64,000 nucleotides of DNA from Gordonia namibiensis NBRC 108229. GTDB taxonomy: Bacteria; Actinomycetota; Actinomycetes; Mycobacteriales; Mycobacteriaceae. The translations under genes were made by a program, and so were the position numbers. Each line of letters starts with the position of its first letter. The stretch's first letter is position 1. Below, in pieces: positions 56,682 through 64,000 of the stretch. Location of the stretch: assembly GCF_000298235.1 (NCBI RefSeq), contig NZ_BAHE01000024.1, positions 1 to 64,000 on the forward strand, given 5' to 3'. Below the pieces are notes generated by a model. The model saw only the letters and a program-made list of their open reading frames with translations, searched no databases and was not told where the DNA came from.

Positions 56682-57572
56682 GTGAAAGTTGTGACTCGGT
56701 GCGCGTTGGTCATCGGAGCTTTGATGATGTCCGTCGTCGTCGGAACCGGGAGCGCGAACGCGGTGCCGCTCCCAGCGCTCCCGCCGCTGCCCGAACCGTT
56801 TGCATCCTGGTTCACCCCGCCGGAGCCCGTCGAGAAGAAGCTGGCCAAGAGCTACGCCGCACTCCAGAAGTCGATGAAGAAGTCGCTGCCCGGACAGCTC
56901 GGCGTCGCGATCGCGCCGATCGGCGGCGACCAGGTCATCTCGCTGGGATCGCTCAAGGCGGGGCGGGCGTGGTCGACGATGAAGGTGCCGGTCTCGCTGG
57001 CGGCCCAACGCAAGCGGGGGCCGGCCGTCGCGGTGATGGAGAGCAAGGCGATCACCTTCTCCGACAACGACGCCGCGGGTGAGCTGTGGGGTGCGCTCGG
57101 CGGTGGTCACGCCTCCGTCGACGCCGTGACCGCGGTGCTCCGCGAAGGGCACGACACCCGGACGCACGTCTCGTCGGAGGTAGACACCCCGGCGTCGTTC
57201 CCGGGTTACACCTCGTGGGCGCTGCGTGATCAAGCGCTGTTCGGTGCGCACCTGCCGTGTCTTCCCGATAGCGAGAACATCATCCGCCTCATGAGTGACG
57301 TCGCCCCGAATCAGCAGTGGGGCATCGCCAAGGTCGGCCGGAACAAGGGAGCGGTGACCGCAGTCAAGGGTGGCTGGGGACCGGCCACGTCGAAATCCGG
57401 CGGCCACCTGGTGCGTCAGCTCGGCATCATCAGTACGGTCGACGGCCAGGTCGCGGTGTCGATGGCGGCGATCCCGCGGAGCGGATCGTTCACCGACGGC
57501 ACCAAGATGCTCACTCGATTGGGCAACTGGCTCGGCAAGAACCTGGCCGAGCTGCCCAAGGGGCGGTGCTGA
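56682..57572 (+). CDS. Secreted beta-lactamase-fold serine hydrolase (paralogue)
   Basis: The 296-residue product is a paralogue of the previous gene. It has a normal secretory signal (MKVVTRCALVIGALMMSVVV ending near GSANA) and no lipid anchor. The motifs are STMK (Ser98-Lys101), SDN (127-129) and KGG (229-231), and the C-terminal LGNWLGKNLAELPKGRC resembles the paralogue's end. I chose the GTG at 56682 because AGGAGA precedes it; GTG 56664 is in frame. The two genes are separated by 104 bp, so the second may have its own promoter. The tandem pair points to a local duplication. Confidence 0.82.
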   Translation: MKVVTRCALVIGALMMSVVVGTGSANAVPLPALPPLPEPFASWFTPPEPVEKKLAKSYAALQKSMKKSLPGQLGVAIAPIGGDQVISLGSLKAGRAWSTMKVPVSLAAQRKRGPAVAVMESKAITFSDNDAAGELWGALGGGHASVDAVTAVLREGHDTRTHVSSEVDTPASFPGYTSWALRDQALFGAHLPCLPDSENIIRLMSDVAPNQQWGIAKVGRNKGAVTAVKGGWGPATSKSGGHLVRQLGIISTVDGQVAVSMAAIPRSGSFTDGTKMLTRLGNWLGKNLAELPKGRC

Positions 57573-57599
57573 CCCGACCCGGGGAATGGGAACCCGGGC

Positions 57600-58931
57600 T
57601 CAGCTCACCGCGGGTGCGGGCGCGGCTGACGGTGCACCCGCGGGCCGGCACAGGGCTGCGGCGATCGCCGTGGTCAGCGGAACCGACAGGGCGATCGCGA
57701 TGCCGCCGACGAAAGATCGGGCCAGTTCGACGGCCACCACGTCGGTGGTGAGCAGACCGCCGAGCGGTTGCTGGGCCACCGAGAAGAGCAACATGAGCGG
57801 CAGGGCGCTGCCGGCGTAGGCGAAGACCAGTGTGTAGACGGTGCTCGCGATGTGGTCGCGGCCGACGCGCATCGCGGCCTTGAACGTCGCGAGACGGGTG
57901 GGTTCACCGGCGGCGGCCAACTCGAAGGCCGCTGACGCCTGCGTGATGGTCACGTCGTTGAGCACGCCGAGCGTTCCGATGATGAACCCGGCCAGCAGGA
58001 GGCCGCTGACCGAGATGTTGCCCTGATAGACCTGCAGGTTGGTGGTCTGGTCGCCGGACAGGCCGGTCAGGTTCATCGTCTCGATCGCGAGCCAGCTCAG
58101 CAGGCCGGCCATCACCAGCGAGGTCAGCGTGCCCAGCAGGGCTGAACTCGTGCGGAGACTGACGCCGTGCGCGAGGTAGAGCACGACGAACAGGATCACC
58201 GCCGACGACACCACCGCGACGGCGACCGGGGACGAACCGTCGAGGATGGCCGGCAGGGTGAACCCACCGAGGACGAAGAAGGCGAACGCGAGGCCGATGA
58301 TCGACCGGAAGCCGCGCCATGCCGCGACGAGCACGATCGCTGCGATGAACAGGATCGCCCAGATGATCGTGGCGGTACCCCGCTGGAAGTCGAAGAACGT
58401 GTACCGGTTGCCCTCCGGGCCGGGGACCGTGGACAGTCGGATCGCGTCGCCGACGTGCAGCGTGGGCTGACCGGCCTGGGGTTCGGCGAGCGATCCCGGT
58501 ACGGGCGCGCCCTCGGGGCCCGGTTCGGCACCGGACTGCGCGCCCTTGGTTGGGATCTCCAACACCGTGTACCGACCCTCGACCTCGCCGGAGTCGAAGC
58601 GCACCGCGTTGAGGATGCAGGGACCGCCGGCGACCGGGTTGACGGGGATGTCGGCGGTCTCGAGGACCGAGCCCGCCGCCGGGTTCAGGCAGTTGGCGCG
58701 GAACTGGTCGACGACCTCGCCGTTGACCGTCTGGATCGACCCGCCGTCGGCCGACCGGAACTGGGTGGGCACCGGATGCTCGGAATCCGACGGCCACAGG
58801 ACGACCATGCCGATGGCCACGGCCACCGCGGTGACCGCCAGTGTCCCGATGACCAGCCACCGGGCGAACGGGGACAGCGTGTGGGAGATGTCGGTCAGCG
58901 AGTGCGGGTGACCATGATGTTTGCGCTCCAC
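57600..58931 (-). CDS. YibE/F-family membrane protein
   Basis: The 443-residue product is a YibE/F-like integral membrane protein. An N-terminal membrane segment (LVIGTLAVTAVAVAIGMVVL) is followed by an extracytoplasmic domain of about 130 residues. About seven segments follow, with the conserved LAFAFFVLGGFTLPAIL, GTLGVLNDVTITQASAA and FAYAGSALPLMLLFSV blocks. The function of the family is unknown; a transport role has been proposed. A terminator hairpin separates it from the upstream importer operon, so it is probably transcribed separately. Confidence 0.87.
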   Translation of the reverse strand: MERKHHGHPHSLTDISHTLSPFARWLVIGTLAVTAVAVAIGMVVLWPSDSEHPVPTQFRSADGGSIQTVNGEVVDQFRANCLNPAAGSVLETADIPVNPVAGGPCILNAVRFDSGEVEGRYTVLEIPTKGAQSGAEPGPEGAPVPGSLAEPQAGQPTLHVGDAIRLSTVPGPEGNRYTFFDFQRGTATIIWAILFIAAIVLVAAWRGFRSIIGLAFAFFVLGGFTLPAILDGSSPVAVAVVSSAVILFVVLYLAHGVSLRTSSALLGTLTSLVMAGLLSWLAIETMNLTGLSGDQTTNLQVYQGNISVSGLLLAGFIIGTLGVLNDVTITQASAAFELAAAGEPTRLATFKAAMRVGRDHIASTVYTLVFAYAGSALPLMLLFSVAQQPLGGLLTTDVVAVELARSFVGGIAIALSVPLTTAIAAALCRPAGAPSAAPAPAVS

Positions 58932-58951
58932 GCCGGTGAGCCTATGCGGAA

Positions 58952-58982
58952 GCGCCCGGATCGCGGAATGCGACCCGGGCGC
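58952..58982 (-). terminator. Terminator of the MetNIQ-like operon
   Basis: GCGCCCGG (58952-58959) pairs with 58975-58982 and TCGC (58961-58964) with GCGA (58970-58973), leaving a 5-nt loop and one bulged base on each side. It lies between the binding-protein gene and the YibE/F gene. Confidence 0.75.
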
Positions 58983-59020
58983 CCGGCGGTGGTGCCTGGA
59001 AACGCGTCACAGATCGTGAC

Positions 59021-59959
59021 CTACAGCGGCAGGAGGATGTTCTTCACCTGCGGATCGGTGGCCAGGAACTCCTGCACAGCGGGATCTTTGAACGCGGCGA
59101 CGAGGTTCTTGATGTTGTCGGTGTTCTCCCACTCGGTGCCGATGGTCAGCTGTCCGGCGAACTCGTCGGGGGCCGGGGGAGCGTAGATCTGCTTCTCGAT
59201 CGGGATGTTCGCGGCCAGGTAGTACTCGGTGTAGCCGACGGTGGCATCGAGGTCGGCCAGCGACCGTGACTGTGCGGCGAAGTCGAGCAGCACGAACTGC
59301 AGGTTGCGCGGGTTGGTGGCGATGTCCTTCTGGGTCGCCTTCCACTTGTCGATGCCGGGCTTGAGGGTGATCAGGCCGGCGCGCTCCAGCAGCCAGAGAC
59401 CCTGGGCCTCGTTCGCGGGATCGGAGTAGAGCGAGACCTTTGCGTTCTGCGGGAGATCCTGGGGGGTCTTGTACTTGTCCGACCAGATGCCGAAGCCCCA
59501 ACGGAAGACGGGGGTGGCGGCGACTTCCTTGAAGTCAGGGTTGGCCTCGAGAACCTGCGACAGCCACAGCTTGTGCTGATAGATGGTGCCGGCGACCTCG
59601 CCGTCACTGACCGCGCGGTTCAGGGTCGTCGAGTCGGCGAGGCCCTTGAACGCGACCTTGATGTCGTACTTCGGTGCGACCTCCTCGGCGATGAACTCGA
59701 CGAGGGCCTGCTCGGCGGCGTTGCCCTCGGCGGTGACCACGGTCAGCGTCGCGCCCGGGGTCTCGTTGGGGGAGGCCTCATCCGAGCCGAGGAAACGCCA
59801 GCCGAGCACACCGGCGAGTACGGCGACGACGACCAGGGCGCCGGCGATCAGCGGCCAGCGCCGCCGCTTGGAGATCTCGATGTCGGAGTTGCCTGCGGGC
59901 GGCGGTGTTTCGGACGATGTGCCCGACACGCCGGTGGCGGAACCGGTGTCTTGAGACAT
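59021..59959 (-). CDS. MetQ/NlpA-type substrate-binding protein, membrane-anchored and sulfur-free
   Basis: The 312-residue product is a NlpA/MetQ-like binding protein. A ~35-residue hydrophilic N-terminus is followed by a membrane anchor (WPLIAGALVVVAVLAGVLGW) in place of the usual lipobox. The binding domain has VAFKGLADSTTLNRAVSDGE, VSLYSDPANEAQGLWLLERA and FKDPAVQEFLATDPQVKNIL. Beyond the initiator Met there is not a single Met or Cys in the chain. The ATG at 59959 follows GAAAGGT. It is the last gene of the four-gene operon with the monooxygenase. The ligand may be methionine or, given the neighbour, another organosulfur compound. Confidence 0.9.
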   Translation of the reverse strand: MSQDTGSATGVSGTSSETPPPAGNSDIEISKRRRWPLIAGALVVVAVLAGVLGWRFLGSDEASPNETPGATLTVVTAEGNAAEQALVEFIAEEVAPKYDIKVAFKGLADSTTLNRAVSDGEVAGTIYQHKLWLSQVLEANPDFKEVAATPVFRWGFGIWSDKYKTPQDLPQNAKVSLYSDPANEAQGLWLLERAGLITLKPGIDKWKATQKDIATNPRNLQFVLLDFAAQSRSLADLDATVGYTEYYLAANIPIEKQIYAPPAPDEFAGQLTIGTEWENTDNIKNLVAAFKDPAVQEFLATDPQVKNILLPL

Positions 59960-60022
59960 GGTTGGACCTTTCAAGTGTGTGGTGAAGGTGATGCGAGGTG
60001 TACGTGCGGGGGAGCCCCGGGG

Positions 60023-60730
60023 TCAGTGGTTGACGCGCTTGGAGGTCACCGGGTTGAGGCTGCGTGCGAGCGCGTCGCCGGCCAGCTGGATGAGCGCGAC
60101 GGTGATCACGAGGACGATGATCGTCGCGACCATGACGCCCTGGTCGAATCGCTGGTAGCCGTAGGTGACCGCCACGTAGCCGAGGCCGCCGGCGCCGATC
60201 GTGCCGGCGATGGTCGAGTACTCGATCATCGCGATGGTGTTGATGGTCAGGCCGCCCACGATGCTCGGCAGCGCCTCGGGAACCTGTGCCTTCCAGATGA
60301 TCTGGGCGTTCGAGCCACCTGAGGCCCGGGCGACGTCGATGGTCGACGCCGGCACCGACCGCAGCGAGTTCTCCACGATGCGGGTGAAGAAGGCGATACC
60401 GGCGATCGACATCGGGACGACCGCCGCGGCGATGCCGATGTTGGTGCCCGTGACGAGGCGGGTGAACGGGATGATCGCCGTCATCAGCACCAGGAACGGC
60501 AGCGAGCGGCCGATGCTGATGACCCACGACAGCGGCGTGTGTAGCGCCCGGTTTTCGAAAAGCCCACCGGGCGCGAGGTTGTGGACCAGCGCGCCGAGCG
60601 GGACGCCGACGACGAGGACGACGACCATCACGATGCTGACCATGAGGACGGTGTCGATGAACGCCGGCCACAGCAGATCGGGGATCTCGTCGAGCGGCAC
60701 GGTGATGGCCGCCAGGTTGATCGTGCTCAT
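60023..60730 (-). CDS. MetI-type ABC permease
   Basis: The 235-residue membrane protein is a MetI-like permease with five membrane segments and the coupling loop EVARASGG-type sequence read here as IDVARASGGSNAQIIWKAQV. The block TIAGTIGAGGLGYVAVTYGY is characteristic of methionine-type importers. Its ATG overlaps the stop of the ATPase gene (ATGA at 60727-60730). The binding-protein gene follows after 63 bp. It would import the same organosulfur substrate. Confidence 0.93.
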   Translation of the reverse strand: MSTINLAAITVPLDEIPDLLWPAFIDTVLMVSIVMVVVLVVGVPLGALVHNLAPGGLFENRALHTPLSWVISIGRSLPFLVLMTAIIPFTRLVTGTNIGIAAAVVPMSIAGIAFFTRIVENSLRSVPASTIDVARASGGSNAQIIWKAQVPEALPSIVGGLTINTIAMIEYSTIAGTIGAGGLGYVAVTYGYQRFDQGVMVATIIVLVITVALIQLAGDALARSLNPVTSKRVNH

Positions 60731-61800
60731 GCTGCCACCTCCGCCTTTTTCTTCTCGAGCGCGTCGCCGTCGGCCCGGTGCTCGAGACCGCCGACGGGAT
60801 CGGTGTCCGGTTCAGGTGCTTCTCCGACGCGCGCGGCGAGTCCGAGTTCGCTTGCCGCACCGACGAATGCAGACGCATGGCCGGCAGGGACGGAGACGGT
60901 GAGATCGCCGAAGGCGGTGCCGTCGATGGTCTGGACGTTGGCTCCGAGGACCGAGATCGGGATGCCCAGGCTCCCGCCGAGGCGGGTGAGCCAGTCGGCC
61001 GGCACGGTCGTCGAGTTGTAGACGACGTTGACCGCGGTCTGGTCGCCGGTCGCGGACGCGCTGGGGCCACGGGGCCGGAGAGCCCGTCCGAGAACGGAAT
61101 CCGGGTCCAGCACGAGCTCTTCGAGACGTCCGTGTTCGACGATCCGGCCGTGGTCGAGTCGACCGACGGTGTCGGCGACACGCACGATGGTGTCCATCTC
61201 GTGCGTGATGAAGACGACCGCGAGGCCCAACTCGTCCCGGACCTCGGTCAACAGCCGGAGGAAGGTGTCGGTGGCGGCCGGGTCGAGCCCGGAGGTGGCC
61301 TCGTCGGACAGCAGCACCGACGGCTTCAGCGCCAGAGCACGTGCGATGCCCACACGTTGACGCTGGCCGCCGGAGAGCTGATGCGGGTAGAGATTCGCCT
61401 TGTCGGCCAGCCCCACGAGGTCGAGTAGGTCGGCGACCCGTGACCGGGTGGACGCCTTCGTCGCCCCCAGATACTCCAGCGGGAGGGCAACGTTCTGGGC
61501 GGCGGTCCGCCGCGAGAGGAGGCTCGCCGACTGGAAGACCGTGCCGATCCGGCGGCGGGCGTCGCGCAGTCCGGAGGTGCCGAGGGCGGTGAGGTCCTCA
61601 CCGTTGACGACGACCTTGCCCGAAGTGGGGCGTTCCAGGAGGTTGAGGCAGCGCGCGAGCGTGCTCTTGCCTGCGCCGGACGGTCCGACGACGGCGAAGA
61701 TCTCGCCGGAGTCGACGGTGAACTCCACTTCGTCGAGAACAGTGGTCGGGTTCGGCGATCCGACCCCGAAAACCTTGGTGAGTCCAACGACTTCGATCAT
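60727..61800 (-). CDS. MetN-type ABC transporter ATPase with NIL domain
   Basis: The 357-residue product is a MetN-like ATPase. Walker A is GPSGAGKST (residues 39-47), the signature motif LSGGQRQRVGIARAL and Walker B LLSDEATSGLD. The C-terminal ~100 residues resemble the NIL regulatory domain of methionine importers (VNVVYNSTTVPADWLTRLGG and DGTAFGDLTVSVPAG), which senses intracellular ligand. I chose the ATG at 61800, where MIEVVGLTKVFG starts the family. It lies 13 bp after the monooxygenase gene and overlaps the permease gene. Confidence 0.94.
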   Translation of the reverse strand: MIEVVGLTKVFGVGSPNPTTVLDEVEFTVDSGEIFAVVGPSGAGKSTLARCLNLLERPTSGKVVVNGEDLTALGTSGLRDARRRIGTVFQSASLLSRRTAAQNVALPLEYLGATKASTRSRVADLLDLVGLADKANLYPHQLSGGQRQRVGIARALALKPSVLLSDEATSGLDPAATDTFLRLLTEVRDELGLAVVFITHEMDTIVRVADTVGRLDHGRIVEHGRLEELVLDPDSVLGRALRPRGPSASATGDQTAVNVVYNSTTVPADWLTRLGGSLGIPISVLGANVQTIDGTAFGDLTVSVPAGHASAFVGAASELGLAARVGEAPEPDTDPVGGLEHRADGDALEKKKAEVAA

Positions 61801-61813
61801 CGTGCGGTCCCGA

Positions 61814-63295
61814 TCACTTCGTTCCGGCGGCGGCGAGGCGGTTGCGCTCACGGATCGAGTCGTCGATCGTGGAGTTCACGCCGCCGACCCGGTAGGTCGA
61901 ACCGCGGTGGTTCTCGGGCAGGTGGTCGCCACGACCGAAGAGCTTGTGCCGCAACGTGCCCGGGACGTATTCACGGTCGTAGACGCCGCGGCGCTCGAGC
62001 GCGGGGATCACGTGGGTGACGATGTCCTCGAAGGAACCCGGGGTGACGGCGTAGGCGACGTTGAAGCCGTCCACGTCGGTCTCGGCGACCCAGTCCTGCA
62101 ACTGTTCGGCGACCTCGTCGCCAGAGCCGATCAGGACGGGGCCCATGCCGCCGATGCCGCCCCAGGCCGCGATGTCGCGGACACGCCATTCCTCGCCGCT
62201 CTCCGAGGCCTGCTGGAACGCGGCGACCGCCGACTGGATGGCGTTGCTCTCCACGTTGCCGATCGGCTCGTCGATGTTGTAGCTCGCGAGGTCGATGCCC
62301 ATCCATCCGGACATGAACACCAGTGCGCCCTCTTCGCTCGCATAGGACTGGTACTCGGCGGCTTTCGCGCGCGCCGCCTCGGGCGTCGAGTCGGTGATGA
62401 TGGTGAGCAGCGTGTAGATCTTGGCGTCGTAGGCGTCGCGCCCGGCGAGGACGAGTTCCTCGCGGATCTTGCTCACGACGTCGCGCAGGATGGCCTTGGT
62501 CGGCGCGGCGACGAAGATGGCCTCGGCGTTCTCTGCCGCGAAGCGGCGCCCGCGAGGAGAGGCACCGGCCTGGTAGATGACCGGCGAGCCCTGCGGCGAC
62601 GGCTCGGACAGATGAATGCCCGGGACCTTGAAGTGCTTGCCCTCGTGTCCGATGTGGTGGACCTTGGCCGGGTCGGCGAAGATGCCCGCCTCGCGGTCGC
62701 GCCGGACCGCGTCCCGCTCCCAAGAACCCTCCCAGAGCTTGTAGAGCACGGTCAGGTACTCGTCGGCGTGGTCGTAGCGGTCGTCGTGCGCGAGCTGGTC
62801 GTCGTCGCCCATGTTGCGCGCACCCGACGGCAGGTAGCCGGTCACGACGTTCCAGCCGACACGGCCCCGGGTGAGGTGGTCGAGCGTCGACATGCGGCGC
62901 GCGAACGGATAGGGATGCTCGAAACCGGTCGCGGTGGTGACGCCGAATCCGAGGTTCTTGGTCGCGTGCGCCATCGCCGAGACCAGCAGAAGCGGGTCGT
63001 TGACGGGGATCTGGGCGCCCTGGCGGATCGCGGCTTCATCGGTGCCGGACAGGACGTCGTAAGTCCCGAGGACGTCGGCGATGAACAGGCCGTCGAAGCC
63101 GCCGGTCTCCAACAGGCGGGCGAGATCGACCCAGTAGTCGATGGTGTTGTAGTTCCACGAGCGGTCGCTCGGATGGCGCCACAGGCCTGGGGACTGGTGC
63201 GCAACGCAATTCATGTCGAAGGCGTTGAAGCGGATCTTTCGGGTGGAGCGCGCGCCGCTGTCGGGGGTCACGGCAGGCTGGTTCTGTTCAGACAC
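61814..63295 (-). CDS. DszA/NtaA-family FMN-dependent monooxygenase
   Basis: The 493-residue product is a luciferase-fold monooxygenase of the DszA/NtaA/DmoA type. Family blocks are FNAFDMNCVAHQSPGLWRHP, FDGLFIADVLGTYD, HPYPFARRMSTLDHLTRGR, GWNVVTGYLPSGARNMG, SPQGSPVIYQAGAS and GTLRHKLFGRGDHL. Relatives attack dibenzothiophene sulfone (DszA), nitrilotriacetate (NtaA) or dimethyl sulfide (DmoA). It starts with GTG at 63295 and is first in an operon with a methionine-type importer, so it probably acts on a small imported organosulfur compound. True dszB and dszC genes are not here, so a dibenzothiophene role is not supported. Confidence 0.93.
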   Translation of the reverse strand: MSEQNQPAVTPDSGARSTRKIRFNAFDMNCVAHQSPGLWRHPSDRSWNYNTIDYWVDLARLLETGGFDGLFIADVLGTYDVLSGTDEAAIRQGAQIPVNDPLLLVSAMAHATKNLGFGVTTATGFEHPYPFARRMSTLDHLTRGRVGWNVVTGYLPSGARNMGDDDQLAHDDRYDHADEYLTVLYKLWEGSWERDAVRRDREAGIFADPAKVHHIGHEGKHFKVPGIHLSEPSPQGSPVIYQAGASPRGRRFAAENAEAIFVAAPTKAILRDVVSKIREELVLAGRDAYDAKIYTLLTIITDSTPEAARAKAAEYQSYASEEGALVFMSGWMGIDLASYNIDEPIGNVESNAIQSAVAAFQQASESGEEWRVRDIAAWGGIGGMGPVLIGSGDEVAEQLQDWVAETDVDGFNVAYAVTPGSFEDIVTHVIPALERRGVYDREYVPGTLRHKLFGRGDHLPENHRGSTYRVGGVNSTIDDSIRERNRLAAAGTK

Positions 63296-63363
63296 CGGAA
63301 GAATGATGCTGACGGATCTGCAGACCCGCCATCTTTGCGCGCACGGCGAACTAAAATTGCCGC

Positions 63364-63867
63364 ATGCGCGCCACAGATGTGCTAATCGATGGTCTCGGAC
63401 GCATCTCCGAGAATGTTCACGCGGTGCTCGACGACGTGGATTCGGAGGTCCTGAACCGGGCGCCGGCCCCGGGCTCCAATACCATCGCCTGGCTGGTGTG
63501 GCATCTCTCGCGTGTTCAGGACTCTCACATCGCCGATGTCGCCGGCACCGACGAGGTGTGGGTGACCGGCGGATGGGCCGACCGGTTCGGTCTGCCGATC
63601 CCGCCGGCCGACATCGGATACGGGCATTCGGCCGACGAGGTGGCCCGAGTGGTGGTCCACGATCCCGGTCTGCTCCGGGACTACTACGACGCCACCCACG
63701 CGGTCAGTGTCGACTACATTGCGTCACTGGCAGATTCAGATCTGGACCGGGTCGTCGACACCAACTGGGACCCGCCGGTGACGCTCGGAGTCCGGCTGGT
63801 CAGTGTCGTCGACGACGACGCGCAGCACATCGGGCAGGCCGCCTATCTGCGAGGCCTGTTCTCCTGA
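63364..63867 (+). CDS. DinB/DUF664-family protein
   Basis: The 167-residue product is a DinB-like four-helix protein of the mycothiol-dependent type common in actinobacteria. The three conserved His are in TIAWLVWHLSRVQDSH and VVDDDAQHIGQAAYLRGLF, placed to bind one metal. It is divergent from the DszA-like gene, with 68 bp between the starts, and may share its promoter region. Such proteins are often thiol-dependent transferases or isomerases. The substrate is unknown. Confidence 0.85.
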   Translation: MRATDVLIDGLGRISENVHAVLDDVDSEVLNRAPAPGSNTIAWLVWHLSRVQDSHIADVAGTDEVWVTGGWADRFGLPIPPADIGYGHSADEVARVVVHDPGLLRDYYDATHAVSVDYIASLADSDLDRVVDTNWDPPVTLGVRLVSVVDDDAQHIGQAAYLRGLFS

Positions 63868-63879
63868 ACGACTTCGGCG

Positions 63880-64000
63880 TCAGTCGCGAAGGGTCTGTGA
63901 CGGCAGTCTTCCGTAGCGTCCGCGGTACATCTGGGAGAAGCGGCCGAGGTTGCCGAAACCCCACGAGTGGGCGATCTCCGCGACGGTGACGGTGGACGGG
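63880..64000 (-). CDS. C-terminus of an AraC-family regulator (cut by window end)
   Basis: Only 39 residues and the stop lie in the window. STVTVAEIAHSWGFGNLGRF and the following SQMYRGRYGRLPSQTLRD are the second helix-turn-helix and tail of an AraC-family DNA-binding domain. The gene extends beyond position 64000. It is convergent with the DinB gene and could regulate the neighbouring sulfur operon. Confidence 0.85.
   Translation of the reverse strand, partial: PSTVTVAEIAHSWGFGNLGRFSQMYRGRYGRLPSQTLRD

Noticed and set aside
63296-63363. A short minus-strand leader peptide (14 codons) overlapping the start of the DszA-like gene
   Set aside because: It has no recognisable ribosome site and no Cys or sulfur-related codon run, and the divergent DinB promoter must use the same bases.

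Overview
This is a high-GC actinobacterial chromosome segment, almost certainly from a mycolate-containing member of the Mycobacteriales and most likely Gordonia or a close relative. The backbone follows the Mycobacterium tuberculosis order from Rv1014c to Rv1026: pth, rplY, (prs, glmU), a TetR gene, mfd, mazG, an lpqU-like transglycosylase, eno, an FtsB/DivIC-like gene, a DUF501 gene and ppx/gppA. The genus is inferred from this gene content and codon use; no 16S rRNA gene is present.

Accessory blocks are spliced into that backbone. (1) 1.5-7.2 kb: an NTF2-like protein, a VOC protein, an ArsC-like reductase and a phenol module (pheR divergent from pheA2-pheA1-catA), which oxidises phenol to catechol and then to cis,cis-muconate. 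(2) 10.1-15.1 kb: a FabG-type reductase, tRNA-Gln(TTG) whose 3' end is repeated downstream, and three flavin-dependent luciferase-like monooxygenases. (3) 15.1-20.5 kb: a four-gene osmoprotectant ABC transporter and a VKOR-like protein, flanked by two direct copies of a ~130 bp palindromic repeat. (4) 20.5-28.9 kb: backbone (TetR, mfd, mazG) with a LigB-type dioxygenase, a Kef-type antiporter and a GNAT gene between. (5) 29.1-33.1 kb: a decayed ornithine cyclodeaminase fragment and the efeUOB iron-uptake operon. (6) 33.3-39.5 kb: a sulfation/desulfation cassette with a sulfatase, a Stf0-type sulfotransferase, CysD, a CysN-CysC fusion and a formylglycine-generating enzyme. (7) 39.6-44.2 kb: backbone (lpqU, eno, ftsB-like, DUF501, ppx, a DUF1059-like small protein). 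(8) 44.3-48.8 kb: two membrane/acidic unknowns and a DesA3-type desaturase with its ferredoxin-reductase partner and divergent TetR regulator. (9) 49.1-52.7 kb: ssuD-sfnG-sfnB for sulfonate and dimethyl sulfone desulfurisation. (10) 52.8-58.9 kb: a double TerD protein, a membrane Ser/Thr kinase, two tandem beta-lactamase-fold hydrolases and a YibE/F protein. (11) 59.0-63.9 kb: a MetNIQ-like importer in one operon with a DszA/NtaA-family monooxygenase, a DinB-like protein, and the end of an AraC regulator cut by the window edge.

The strongest theme is organic sulfur. Blocks 2, 9 and 11 look like sulfur-scavenging modules. Several of their proteins contain almost no Cys or Met: the MetQ-like binding protein and one luciferase-like enzyme have none beyond the initiator, which is the composition expected of proteins made under sulfur starvation. 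Block 6 makes activated sulfate (APS then PAPS), can transfer it (probably to trehalose or a related sugar) and can hydrolyse sulfate groups with a sulfatase that the encoded FGE would mature. All coordinates and translations come from reading this sequence; functions come from family recognition, with no database search done.
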